From Dipylidium caninum (Eukaryota > Platyhelminthes > Cestoda > Cyclophyllidea > Dipylidiidae), in NCBI GenBank assembly GCA_017562135.1, contig QEYB01000895.1:868001-932000 (forward strand): DNA of 64,000 bases, read 5' to 3'. How positions within the stretch are numbered: the first letter of the stretch is position 1; the number at the start of each line of letters is the position of its first letter. The translations under genes and the position numbers were made by a program. Under the pieces are notes generated by a model, which was given only the letters and a program-made list of their open reading frames with translations, was not told the origin of the DNA and did no database searches. Below, piece by piece: positions 48,773 to 61,034 of this stretch.

Positions 48773-50784
48773 GAAGGCTCATCTGGATTTGGTAATTGAA
48801 GATGAATCAGGGGTTTCTTCGGTCTCTGGTGTGGCGTGGGGAATAACTGCTTTAAGTGCTGCATTTCCGCTGCGTCCTCCTCCGTGCTAGACGGGGGACG
48901 AATTTGTGCTTCATCTCGCAACAAGCACGAAAGGGGTGTTGCGGAGGGTCGTGCACCATCGGTTTTGAATCAGCGTTGTCCTCACTTTCGGTGGATGCAT
49001 ACGATGAATTTGGTTGAGTAGTCAGCAGAGCAGTAATTTGCTGCGTGATCAGGATTAGTCCAGGTTACCGGTTCAGACTCAGATTATAATTCAATTCAAC
49101 TCGCGTGGCTTCGTAGTGGCACCTCGTAGCCTAGAACGCTTAATTACTTCGAGCCACGAAGTGGTAAATCCCATTTCACTTGCTGCAAAATGCTTAGGTA
49201 TCAGGGGAAGCCTTGGCCATCCCCACCGAAATGGACGCCGTCAAGTCGCACGAGCTCATGAGGCGAAACTGGTGGCACCACTGATGCTTTTGTTCACGTT
49301 GGCCAGTCAGTATGCGCCGCCTTGTCCTCCTGCTCAAGACGCGCCGGTCTGCTCTGTGCGCAGGCAACCTGCATGTTGTTATGAGTATATTTGAATAGTT
49401 TCAGCACTTATGGCTCGATGAGTACACTCTGGGAATCGTACCGTACTCGAAGGCGTCTTTCTGTTCGAAAAACTGATCTCTACGGCTGCGGATGTCATTG
49501 CGATCACACGTGACCATCCTGCTGTCCAGCCTTAAGGTGAGCCGCAGTTGTTTTGACAGCAAGCACCCGGGACCCCTACGGGCCTTCCCTCTTGCGTCGG
49601 CGCCCGAGACGCCTAGTGGCGCTCCTGGGCGAGGCCCGCGAGCCTCCCTCCCATGAGCCAGTGCACCGACGAGAGGGAGAAGATTAATGAGCCACCGCTC
49701 ACGTCTCGAAATCCTCCCTCTCCATCGCTCGACCCAGATCAGTGACAGCTCCCAATGTTGTCGAACCGTTGAGACCGATAGGCGGCTTGTCACAGGAAAC
49801 CCAACATTATATTGTTGACACGAATCTAGTGTTAAATTTTATCTCTTGGTGAAACAATCAATTAATTTACGTTACCCTGCCTTTGCACGAACAAACTGTA
49901 TGGCGTTTTGGTTTCTCTGAGTAGCGGGTTGCATCAAGTGTTCGTTCACAGAAGAATTCATCCAGGATAATGGAAGCGAAAGCATCATTCGAGGACAGCC
50001 GAGGCGATACGGTTGTGTTCCACCCGAATGGCTGATTACAGTGCATTGGAGAGGCAACATTTGAAACGCTAATTCCATCTGGAGGAAAAGGTTTTCTTCG
50101 CACGAATAAGTCAAGTGTGCGGGTGCCTAGATCCTCCTCCACAGTAGCAGACTTCCGAAACTGGTAGGAGAGATACTTAAGCCCACACCTTCGATTTTGT
50201 CACTGATACTACCTCGTGGACTGTCGCTACCTGTCCGTCTTATCGTAGTCCTACGCTTCCGTTGTACACGTGTCTGATGGAGGTCTTTGGGATGTTACTT
50301 GCTTCCTGTTTGCTGCATGCGTGAGTTTATGTCTCATCTGGTGCATCGGGCCACTAAGTCCCACCTCGCCTCGCCTCGTCTTGCCTCACTTCGCCTCACT
50401 TCACCCCACTTCATCTCGCCTCTGTCCACACCCATACAACCAGCATCCCAGCCATCCATTAACACTTCCGGTCCCATACCTGAACGCGACAATTGCATCC
50501 AACGTGGGGTAAACAAAGAGAGTCTTCCCCCACCCTCCTAACACCCACTTCACGTGAACAAGATGCGTCGCCGTAACTGACGCCCGCAGGATGGCTCGCG
50601 CAGGACATCGGGACTGCGAGAACCACCTTCTATTTTTTAACCACCTCGCCAACAGGATCACCAAGCTCACTCAAGTGTTGAAAAGTAAACACAATTGTCG
50701 AAGGAGTGTCACCCAATACATGGCTAAATGCCACCTCCACAGCCCGTTATTGGACCAGCAGCCATCCGGTTCACGCATTGTTAC
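48773..50784. other. No identified gene; a few exon-like open segments
   Basis: A 57-codon open segment (48717-48890, +) starts inside the outer edge of the right arm and includes the peptide HLDLVIEDESGVSSVSGVAW. An open frame at 49401-49793 (-) ends in DAFEYGTIPRVYSSSHKC, and one at 49867-50142 (-) contains TRTLDLFVRRKPFPPDG. None matches a family I know, and none has splice sites convincing enough to call. A degenerate CCTCGCCTCACTTCGCCTCACTTC-like tandem array occupies about 50365-50420. Confidence 0.35.
50365..50420 (+). repeat. Degenerate tandem repeat (CTCGC/CTCACTTCGC units)
   Basis: Repeated 5-10 base pyrimidine-rich units (CTCGC, CTCACTTCGC, CTCACTTCAC) run for about 55 bases. It is a simple sequence with no evident coding role. 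Confidence 0.6.
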
Positions 50785-51249
50785 AGGCAGCCCATCTCTT
50801 GATGGTCGAGCATTGGAAGGAATCCCATCCTCTTAATGTCATGTTCGTCGCACATATTGGTAATATTCGAATATCTCTGTGTCAAGACCGTGGTGTGAAG
50901 AGGCAGTGAAGGTGGCGGCCGTTCTGGACGCTTCGAGAGGCACCAACGATGGTGGCAGTGTGAGAAGGAGGTCTCTTCTACGAACGCGTCATTCACCCGC
51001 AAGTGAGGCACCCTAGAGAACTTCATCCCTCAAACCCGTGGACACCCTCACTTGGAGCCCATGAAACTACACTGGCAAAAGAGCGATGAAGGAAGCAAAA
51101 TAAGGAAGGAATGAGGACACCAGCTATATTGTACATCTAAAATGTCCCAAACTAAACTCACTGCCGACTTTTGGGGAAATGCAGAAGCCTGAGAGAAGAC
51201 ACGTCTTTGACAACGCGATGCACGGACTTCCGCCGCGAAAACATTGACT
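50785..51249 (-). CDS. Two phase-matched candidate exons of an unknown gene
   Basis: On the minus strand a segment 51249-51162 follows a TTATTAG acceptor and ends at a good donor (CA|GTGAGT). It encodes a basic peptide (SMFSRRKSVHRVVKDVSSLR). The next segment, 51012-50785, starts after TCTCTAG and keeps phase (CA+G). It stays open for 75 codons, including ITNMCDEHDIKRMGFLPMLD, and ends at a donor (CCT|GTAACA). I do not recognise the protein and could not extend it with a phase-matched exon on either side. Both segments could be chance open frames. If this region shares the insertion errors seen in the arginase gene, further exons may be hidden. Confidence 0.3.
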
Positions 51250-54200
51250 CTAATAACACCGGTGGTGTGCAATTGCGGTATTGTAGAGGAGTTGAGGTAA
51301 TTGTTATTTGCGGTGTGCTCACCGCAGTCCCGCCCACCCACACCACCACACCCGCACCCACTCACGCGCCCCGGAGATGTGTTAACGAACACATAGTTTT
51401 CCCACAAACTGTGCAGGAGGGCGGGAGAGGGGCAGAGGACAAGCCGGCAGCCACAATGGGGAGAGTTTCCGTTGCCTAAGGCCCTTCGCCCTCACTCCAG
51501 TGGGATAAAATTGGAGCTTCCGTCCTCGGCCCAGCCACTACTCACCTCCCTCCGCACCAGTATTATTCATCGCCTCCTACCGCGTCACCGAAGTGTGTCG
51601 CTTTACACACTGTGGAGCTCCCATCCCATTCTGGCGGTCCAACCGCCTCTCCGCCCTTAGTTCCCCATGCACACTAATGTTTCGCAAGTACGTTGACCAC
51701 ATCTGCTCTGAGTTTAAACAAAAACGATTCCACCTATTATGCGGAACGCTCATGTTGGCGATCAATCTCTCACTACCGGGCGAGTAATTAGCTGAGGTGA
51801 CTTGTCACCCATCTTCCATGTCTTCTTCAAGTGGTTCAACTGCACTGCACCAGTAACATCAAATCTCCCTACGCTTTCATCGGAGGACGCAGATGGATGT
51901 TGCGAACCTGGGACTTGGTCTTACTATGCGTCTTCTGGATGGGAATTTTTCGAAAATCCCTAATCATGCCTTAACGGGGACAGAGACTTCGGGTGTTGGT
52001 CCATCGTTTGAAAGCACAGCTAGTTCACGCGAGTAATTAGGCTTCTTACAACCGACGAAGCTCCGTTGCACGTGTGGTAGTGCGCGTGCCAAAATTCTTC
52101 TCAAGATGGCGAAAATCTCTGTTTTTAAGTGACCCGACGCCCTTGTTTCTCCGAGGCGACACCAGATTTTGGTGCATCACGAGGAGGCATGATCTCGGCC
52201 ACACCATCCACGCCTGCAGCATCTCTACGTATCCGGTCTGTCCTTTAAGTTAGGGGACCGAGAGCACCGAAGAGCCTTCTCCACCCTTTCGTGGCTCTCG
52301 GCCAGTGTCTCCTCTGCGGCGCGTCCGGTTAAAGGACTGGTGCAGAAGAGCGGATTCTACCAGAGAAAAAATTGTACCCATCGAGGTGTGTTTAGAGTTT
52401 CGTTTTAACATGACTGCAGAACCTCTTTCCGCATTCGTACGCACGCGGGATTTCGGCGCACGACCTCCGTGTCTGTTGATGTTACACTAACTCCAAACGT
52501 CAACTCGCGACCTCCGCCTTCAAGCATAAGAGAGTATTTTTCACGTTGCCTTAATATCCCAAGCCTATTGTTGCTCTCACACTCCCGTGGGACAAAGTTG
52601 ATGCTTCCGTAGGCGTTTCTCCGTGTGCACAATGCTTCTGACTGCCTAGTGCAGACCAAATGACCTCCTCTGCGAGCACGGCTAACGAGGTGGCGCCGTC
52701 CGGATGTGAGTAGGCGAGAGACTGGGGCGTAGCGCAGGACCCTCGACGCCGCGACGCCTCAGGCCAGTGCTTCCTCCCCTCATCTCAAGCCTACTGGTTA
52801 CCGCGGCCGTCCGGCCAGTCGCATAGACGCTGGCAAAAAGCACTAGCGAAAGAGCCGTTATGGCAGTATTTTTGATGGGTAGCTGGTCTCAATCCTTATT
52901 CTTTCTCTATCGAATAGTATGTCAGTTCTTCTTTCTTCTTCTTTGAGACCAATTTAGAAAAAAAGGTGGCTTTCCGTTAACGAGACAGTTTATTCAAAAG
53001 CACTTATTTTCAATTAGTAGTAATGCTTTTCCTTCATGTCCTCCATCGACTTGTCTCAGTTTTGTATCCTGTAAACGAAAAGAGTAATTGAGTATTCCTG
53101 TCACAACCGACAAGTCTCCCAGAGTCGTCAAACGGAACCGATCTTGGCAGTAAGGCGATCCAGTCTCTTTCCACGGTCGTCCTTCGCAGCTACTCTCTTC
53201 TGTGTGAGAAGATCACTTCTGCTAGGTAGACGACCTCGTCGCCTTGGCCACTGCATTCAATGCATTCAGTGGACGGGCACCTACAACGGCCCTGGAGGGA
53301 TGGTATCCATTGCAGCAAGCAGGCCTGACAGCCACTGTGCTCGGAAATGGCGAGAGTCTCTTGAAAACTCAGTCAAACGTGTGGCAGGCACGTCTGGAAT
53401 GCCACCAGGTCCGCCAACAGACAGAGTGTCTATCTCGTCTTACACTATGCTTTGTCTCAATCCTCTCGCTAACTTGGAAGGCGACAGCCCCCATTAACGT
53501 GAAAACCTGTCTTACGAACGAAAGCTTTCTAGTAGATGGGTTACATGCTCGGTGAGTAGAGAAAGTAATGATGGTCCGATGGGAGCACCGACACTGTGCA
53601 CCCATTTTGGCCGCAGGGACAGCCGCCTGCACGAAATGGACTGACTGGATGAGTGGACAATGGCCGCATCCTGGTAGGTGTGACGTGCTAAGGTTGAGCA
53701 GACTCACGTTTCGCTGCAGAATTTACGGCGCAAATGTGGCTCGTGGCTTTTATTGCGCCCATTGCCGAGAAAAAGGCCCTAAGGCGCGTCTAATAAATTT
53801 GCCCCATTCCTCCAGCGTGCAGCGGTAAATGTGTTCAGGGGCAAATATGCGATGCTATACCCAGTCAACCACTCTTCTAGAAAGCGTTGCAATTGAGGCA
53901 AGAAAGAAGAAGTTGAACCCCACCTGTGCACCGGAAATTAGAATATTCCCCCAGAGTCCTCCGCTTTACTTGCTCTTTTTGCCTTTGTAGCACGGCATAA
54001 TAACTAGTACGGGCCCAGGAAACCAAAAGGAGGCGCTGGAGTAACGGAAGTTGTTCGTATTACAGTCCTAAGAGAAGATTCCTGGTTTGAAGGTTGCAGA
54101 AGGGGAACCACAGCTCCCACCGATGAATTTCTCGGCGTTGGAGGTGAATCGTTCTCCCTCCCCCGTTGTCGGAAGTGGTCAGTCTTTTTAATCCACGGAA

Positions 54201-57200
54201 GCCACAAGGGGACGCAAGGGAGATGTAGGATACGTGTGACAAAGACAGTCATGAGGGCCTTCGTTGGAGATGGGGTGGGCGTGGCTATCCGATTCCCCAT
54301 GCAGTAGTAATGCTTGTCGCTAACTTCTTTCATGGATACTAAATAGCTTTGGTGTTCAACATCGCGTCGTCCCAAGGGCTTCGAGGTGAGGGACTCTTGA
54401 GGTTGTTTCGGCCCGAAGTCTAATTAGCTACGAGTTGACCAGACGCCTTACTCGCTAGGTCGTATTATCTGCCTCATTGATGGGTGTTCGCGTGCCACCA
54501 CGCTCATTCTGATTAGCCGTCTATGCCGCTGTCATCTACTTCTTGCGAATTCGTCCACTCCTTGTCTTTTTTTGGCCCAAAATGGCGTCTTCGTTATGTT
54601 CCTCAATGTGCGTGGGTTGCAACCCAACTGAAGCCTCTTTAATAGTTGATTAAGGAGTCATGGTGCTGAAACGAGAACCTTCGACTTCTCTCAACACACC
54701 CGGCTATAGGTGCCTTCTTGTCGTAACTTGCCACCATTTACCAGTCGGATGTCATTTAAACCAAGTCAGCTGTCGCTTCTGATCCCCGAATGTCCTGCGA
54801 TGTGTCGAATTTCTGCCCCCAACAGTTGTTCACCATGGAGGCGCGAAATGCCGAATTGCATCACCCTCTTATCGGTGTTAATCACCTCAACTGTGGCTCT
54901 TTTGACAGACAACATCAGTTTATCGGCGCAAAGACGGGAGGGTCTACCAGGGGTCCCCCTCCATTACTGGCACGAGATTCACAATAAAATTACCTCCCAT
55001 GAACCGTGGATCCCGGTTAACTTGGAAGACTTGCTCAGAGATGGTTAAGGACTTCATCCGAGTGGAAGAACCTCCATTCTCGGACAGCGACTTCGCGCAA
55101 TACATAAATAATGCGCTCTTCCACAAAGCGTCGAAAGTGACAGTCTGCCTTCACTCTTTGTTAGTACAGAAGGAGTAATTCCCTTTAACGCATAAGAAAT
55201 GTATCGGCATTGTGGGCTCATTCCACTGATTTAGGGACGACAGTCGTTAGATTAGATTGAATGAGAATAAAAACGAAAGGCGCAAATTCTCACAGTGATT
55301 TTTGTATTCAATCGAAATAACTTCATTTGACACATACGACAGCCTGCCAACGAACGGACAAGTCATATGCGCCTTTGCGAAAAAATCTTCATATTTCAAA
55401 GGCAACGAACCCTCCACATTCTCTCGTAATGCCATTCTGGGTAGTGTGTCACTTTTTCTCCAAAAACAATAATTCGCGATTGCGAAAGGGGAATAATCGG
55501 TGGGCAATTGGAGTACCTGGTGAATTGGGGCGAATTGTGGCAAATTGTCATCTTGTAGAGAAGTTAATTTGCGCCAAGATGTTTCGACACAGCCCGGTGG
55601 TATGGGTGGCTACTTGCCCGTCTAGACCCGAGTCCACGAACAGTCCTGTCCCCTGTGGATCGCAGCCCAGTCCACAGGCGTTGTGTCCACCTCCCCCACA
55701 TCAGGAGGACGGGCCGGTGGTCTTCGTGGAGGCGCCTCGACGGTACTCATCTGGCCAGAAGGAAATTTTCGAGACCAGCATCGAGCGGTTTTTTTTTATC
55801 AGTTGAGGCATCTTCGAATGCCTCAGTAATGCACCTCCAAGCTTGTTGGTCTGCGATATAATTCACTTTGAACTGGTACAAGAAAAGTGGGTGCAAGTCA
55901 CTTTTGGTTTCCATGTGGTTTCGGTGAAAACAAAATCACAGTGCCATACAAGTACGAAAAGTTTTCCAAAGGAGGAGGAAAAAATACTTAGACAATTTGT
56001 AAATGGAAGTGTAGCACGCCTACCTGATATAATGTCGTATTTCTAATCATCATCCGCTGGTGAAGGCTAGTCTCCTCGTTTCTCGTTAAAGAACATTGAA
56101 CTGGGTGAGGAATTCCGCGTTTTCTCACTTGGGCAGGCGATGTTGGGCACTCGGCGGACCTTTGCCACTGCGCCGTCGGGAAGAATAACGGTGCCTGTCA
56201 AAATTGGCGCCACCGGGGTGATTAAAGCCCATCAAGTGGTGGTGGTCGAAACGCACACTTCGCACCTCAGGGTGTGAACAGCTGTTCCGGCCAGACCATC
56301 TGTTGCACGGGGAAATAACATCGCAAGGAGGCTCGACCATTCTCCTCATCATCATCCTCCTCCTCCTCCTTTGCGGACCTCCCCAAAAAAGACTTAAATG
56401 CCCTTCATTTTTACAATTTCTACTTCAACAAATTAAATCACTCTGTTCCGGTGGCCAGGTTTTAACATCGCATTCATCCATTGATATAGCCAGAAATACT
56501 TTATGAGCGTGTGGAACACGGGCTAACTAATGAGCTCCGAAGTATCTGACCGAGAAGTGTGACTTGACCCCAACAGGGAGCACTACCGCGACCGCAGTGC
56601 TACTGTATTGTGTGATTCCATCAACGATCTCCACGGTGGCGAGTAAACTCAACGACTGGCATGTTAGGAGAGGAAGTATTACGACTGCGGGACACTCAGA
56701 TGAGGCTAGTTAGTGCCTCCGAGATTCACTTCTTACATCAGGCCCTCGGAAGGCACCAAAAAGAGCGGAAACCTCCTGCGAAAGTCTGCATTGTGTAGCA
56801 ACTTTTCCTTCTCAAGCGTGCGTACGTGTGGGCACTCCCGCATGCGCGCAAGTCTGTCATTGCGGTGGCGGTGCCAAGATTGACAGTCGCCATAAAAAGT
56901 TGCAGCTCATTCTCAGGATTACCGAGGCTTCCGTACTTTCCATTCTCTCGCCATATCAACTTGATGAGAATCCGCGGTGGCTGTGAAGGCGCTGTCACGC
57001 GTGGCCTTGTGAGAACGCTCCCACTTGTCGAGCAACGTCAAGTTTTATCGGACCTCTGCTGCCTATCTTACGGGTATTTTCCTACTTTCGCAGATTTTTT
57101 CACAAATTTTGTTCTAGAACCACCTCTCTATTTCCCAAGGCAACTCTGATTGCTACTGCTGGGAACTTAAAATTGAGTATATAAGTTTTCTCGGCTGTAT

Positions 57201-59472
57201 TTGGAGTTTTATACGGAATATCTCCAATTAATAATCGTCTTGCAAGTTAAAAATCAGCGGACTGCCATGAGCCACCGCCGAAGAAAGGGAGACTGGACTT
57301 CTTCTGGAGGACGTTTATCCTTAGGGTCAGCGAGACATGTGTGACAGTCCATTCCGCACAACGACGAGTCGACCTGCCATTACCACCAGCCAATTCTACT
57401 CCCGTGTGTCCAAAAGTCGGTCGACCGATCTCTCGCGATTCCTCCTTGTACTAGAACGCGTGGGACTTAGGAGCCTGCGGAAGAGAGAGCAAGAAGTTCC
57501 TCATTAGTTTGTACAACAGGGGCCGGGGTGGCAGCGTCCGAAGCCGTATGACATGATTTCACCGACACCTGCCACGTCACCGGTCGCATCATAACTGTAT
57601 GATCTGGCGGCGATTGCCTACGCTTTCTCTCGCCACCACGTGTCAACGTAACGTCTCAGGCTGGGGACAAGGTGCGCTGATAGCGTACTTAACGTATTCA
57701 TTCTCTGTCTCCGAACACTGCAGCACTTTTGGTTTCAGTTATCAGCGAGCTTTTCGGGAGTGAGGATCTTTAGTTTTTCTGAGAATCAATTAAAGAGACT
57801 GTCAAAAAGTCCGGCAGGCTCTTCGTAGGGTGCCCTCGCTCAGTCGAGTTCATACGCCGCTTTCCGAGTTTCGTGGGAATTGGTAACAAAAGGTAATTGG
57901 CAGTGGGTCCTGCTGCAGGCGAACAAAATACCCGGTAATAGGTGAAGTCTCACCGAAGACTGCCCTTAATGGGGCGTAAGGCGATTCATGAAAGGATTTT
58001 GGTAAAAATTCAAAAAGAACGGTAGTCTATTAAGGAAAGGTCACTTAGGTCAGACATGGTGTGACTGCAACCGGATTCCTTCACCCCGGTGAAGAGACCT
58101 TCCTCGCCTCTTACTCTGAAGAACAGTTGGGGGTGTTTTGCAGCTCCTGATCCCTGAGGCATTGTTGCGCTCGCCTCTCGAAAAGGCCCACGATGACATC
58201 CGGATCCCAGTTAGAGGGGGGCTCTCGCGGAGAACCACATGGGAATTTCACCCTATGGTTGTTCGGCATGGAGTATGCATTTCGCCGTGGATCGACGTGA
58301 GTACACTGTGGTGATGAAAAAGAGGCCATTTGGATTGAATTTTGGCACGGGCGTGGTTTATCTGCCTTTTCGTTTGCACTAAACACAATTCCCGACTAAT
58401 TTTCTTGCTTTTAGCAAGTTAGCAACCAGGCAAAGGCGCATCCAACGGACACCTCGGGCAGCCTCGTTGTCTTCACCGATAGAAGGGTATAACGGGTAGC
58501 CATTGCTAAGGTAAACTTCCTGCAGACTCAACACTTCGTCCGGCGTTCCGGCGTTGCGCGATGGCCAGTCTGGGCCCGCGGTATGCGAGAAGGAGAAAGG
58601 GGCTGAGTGGAGGGCAGTTGTGACCACGGCTAGTTCGTGCAGCTTATCCGCAACTCATTAATAATAAATGCACGGCCGAGAAGGCCTGGAAGTTGGCCAG
58701 TGTGGAAGGAGGGTTGGCTGTAAGTACTTTTGGCCGTGAACTGCGCATCAGGCTCACTTTGCCTAATTAAGAGGGGCTGATGCCACGTCAATCTCGACAG
58801 GAGTGGGGACTCACACCTGATAATCACTCCGTTGGGAATCCCATCACTTGGGTGATTTTGCCCACATGCCTTTAATTTGCGCCCAATATACGGCCTCCTC
58901 CTACCGAAGGGCGGTGGAGGTCAACGCAGCTGCCTTTTGGGGACTTATGCAGCAAATTGGGTGGAATAACTGATTAGGAGGCATTCGAGGCGTGTTTGCG
59001 ATGGACAATTGGAGAGCGGCCTTCTTATGCTTTCACAAAATACGTGTGAAAACTATGCTCATACACTCGATGGCGAGAGATTGCTAAATTGTTCAGAGTG
59101 CAGGGACGTGAGAAAGCACAAAAAGTATTTACTTCTAACACTAAGGCATTCGTCAACTCACGTGGCGGCGAGGAAGGAGGTGGCCACTCCGCCCCAAAGC
59201 AATTGTGAGAAGTTCACTTACGTTCTCACAGAACTGGCATAGCCAAAACAAGTAGAAGTATAAGTCATTGAGGGGAAGCCTAATGCCATCTGTCTGTTGG
59301 TGTCAAATAACCACCCCCTCGGGTGTTCAGTCCACCCAAAAGACGGATGTTTGCGGCAATTCCACAGTGAGTCGCCGTCAGCGACAATCTCTCAGTTGAA
59401 CTTGCCCACAAACCCCTAACCAAATCACAAAAAGTAGAAAAATGCTCGTGATGTGGTGTCTGTCTATTTCAG
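51250..59472. other. Long stretch without a recognised gene
   Basis: About 8 kb of moderate GC content. Many overlapping open frames of 60-160 codons occur on both strands (for example 53244-53555 +, 54004-54375 -, 55327-55806 +, 56738-56998 -, 58111-58627 -). None carries a motif I can identify, and rival frames are often open over the same bases. A short CTT/TTC run lies near 52927-52944. No RNA gene or transposase was recognised. Confidence 0.35.
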
Positions 59473-59997
59473 CCGTTATCCGACAAAAGTGTCGAGGAGC
59501 AGCTCGCGAGTACTCAGGAAGCGCTCTGGCAACTCGTTGCGTGGTGAGATCTCTTTCTGGCATGAATCTTGTCTTCTGCCCAGCGCAAGAACCCTTCCGC
59601 TGACTTGCTCAACGGTCCCTCCAGCCTCCCAGGTGGTTGTCATCACAAACGCGTCCTTCTTGAATTCCTTTGGAGCCTATCACCCTCCAATGCGTTTACC
59701 ACATGCACAGGTAAATCTTGTTTCTTAACACTACGCCCTCTCATTCTGTCCTTGTTCATTTTATGAGTAGTAGTGCTATTTTTGCCTTGCTGTGTTGGAG
59801 ACCGCGAAAAAGGGAGAAGAAGAAGTGAAAGACAGAAGGAGCACATAAGCGTAGTGTTTTCAGCACTTTTGCTCGAGGCATTGGAGCTCAGTGACAGTGC
59901 TCGTTTTGGGCTAGAATTAACCCAGTTCGTCTGCAGACATCCGCCAGATAACAGTTCTGTCCAAAAGAGCATAAGTCGTAGCGTCCGAGACCTTTGA
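59473..59997 (+). CDS. Candidate 3' exons of an unrecognised gene
   Basis: Exon 59473-59543 follows TCTATTTCAG, encodes LSDKSVEEQLASTQEALWQL, and ends TG|GTGAGA. Exon 59584-59710 follows CTGCCCAG, continues in phase (TG+C) for 42 codons and ends at a good donor (CAG|GTAAAT). A last open segment reaching a TGA at 59995-59997 encodes EALELSDSARFGLELTQF and a Ser/Arg-rich end. Its acceptor is unclear: TTTTCAG at 59863 gives the wrong phase, whereas GGAG at 59841 gives the right one. An ATTAAA lies about 240 bases further on. The helical, Leu-rich composition could suit a HEAT- or armadillo-like C-terminus, but that is a guess; no family is assigned. Confidence 0.38.
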
Positions 59998-60419
59998 TGT
60001 TCAGCGCCAGGCCTCGAGGTCGGGCTTGGCCACACTGGCACATTTTGCATCGAGCCAAAGGACTTGGGTTTAAATTACGGGTATACACACAATTGTAATA
60101 GCTTAAAATGTTGCAGAACACTGGAAGAAAATATTTTGGTTTCACTACAAGGTGGCTTACATTTTGACGGGATGCTGGAACAACCTCCTGGTGTGTGAAC
60201 ACATAGAATTTTGCATTTTCGAATGTTCTTATAGTTAATTAAAGCATTTTGTCATCCGTATTCATTACTTTTGACTTTTGACCACTTCACCTCCACAAAT
60301 CGCAGGTGGAAATCGAACATGCCTTCTTCACAGCTATCACCTCTCGATTAGGGGCGAAGGACAGCGCAAACATACGTTTGAACTCTAAGCCGCTCTGCCT
60401 TACTTTCTAATGGCAGCCT

Positions 60420-61034
60420 TTAGCGGTCCCCATTACACGCAGTGCATCCAGGACGGGCAGGGAGGTGCAAAATTTGTGGCCAACTCGGGACCACGTCAAA
60501 ATGAACTGTCACAACGTCTTCGGTGCGAGGTGAATGATGAAATTTTAGAGAAAGAAGTTTTACTACTACAGTTCGGTGCAGATGACTGGTCACAAAGTCC
60601 TTCCCCCACCACCCCGTGACGCCTGACCGAGCATAGCGGGGCAAAGTCTGGATCGGCACTTCGTTTAAGCCACTTCCGGCCGCCCAACCGTGTGAAGGTG
60701 GTGGGGAAGAGGTTCGCACCCGGACGCTGTTAACGGGCGTGAACAGCATCGCCGGCCACCGATGCACTCGACAGGGACCACCTGGGCCGGAGCAAAGCAA
60801 ACAGTAGCCCCAAGTCGCCTCATTAACCCGGTCGGCCAGGCCGCTGAAATACTGTCCACCCAAACACACACACACCGAAGGCGTGCTAAATGGTGCGGCC
60901 CAACGCAGTGACCGTCTGCCACCGAAGGAAAACCAGCTCGCCTGCATCATCGGGGTGCGACAAAAGCCAAAGTGCCTTGAGAAAATTGCTATCCATATCG
61001 AAATGAGAACTGGGTGATTTAGAAAATATCCCAT
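60420..61034 (-). CDS. Unrecognised single-exon ORF of 204 codons
   Basis: This is the longest uninterrupted frame in the right-hand third. It is rich in Trp, Gly, Ser, Pro and Arg, with no domain, signal peptide or metal motif that I can name. A shorter frame overlaps it (60665-60922 -). It may be a repeat-derived or chance ORF. Copy number in the genome would help decide, since an ORF of this kind inside a dispersed repeat would occur many times. Confidence 0.2.
   Translation of the reverse strand: MGYFLNHPVLISIWIAIFSRHFGFCRTPMMQASWFSFGGRRSLRWAAPFSTPSVCVCLGGQYFSGLADRVNEATWGYCLLCSGPGGPCRVHRWPAMLFTPVNSVRVRTSSPPPSHGWAAGSGLNEVPIQTLPRYARSGVTGWWGKDFVTSHLHRTVVVKLLSLKFHHSPRTEDVVTVHFDVVPSWPQILHLPARPGCTACNGDR

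Noticed and set aside
49204..49290. Short plus-strand segment (EMDAVKSHELMRRNWW) as an exon
   Set aside because: Only 28 codons between stops, without a proper acceptor in phase and with no known family.
51300..51370. Array-like CCACCCACACCACCACACCCGCACCCACTC run as a CRISPR or other spaced repeat
   Set aside because: It is a plain CA/CCA-rich simple sequence with no regular spacers, and the genome is eukaryotic.
53144..53555. Two overlapping plus-strand frames of more than 100 codons as a gene
   Set aside because: Two plus frames and one minus frame are open over the same bases, which points to base composition rather than coding, and no motif is present.
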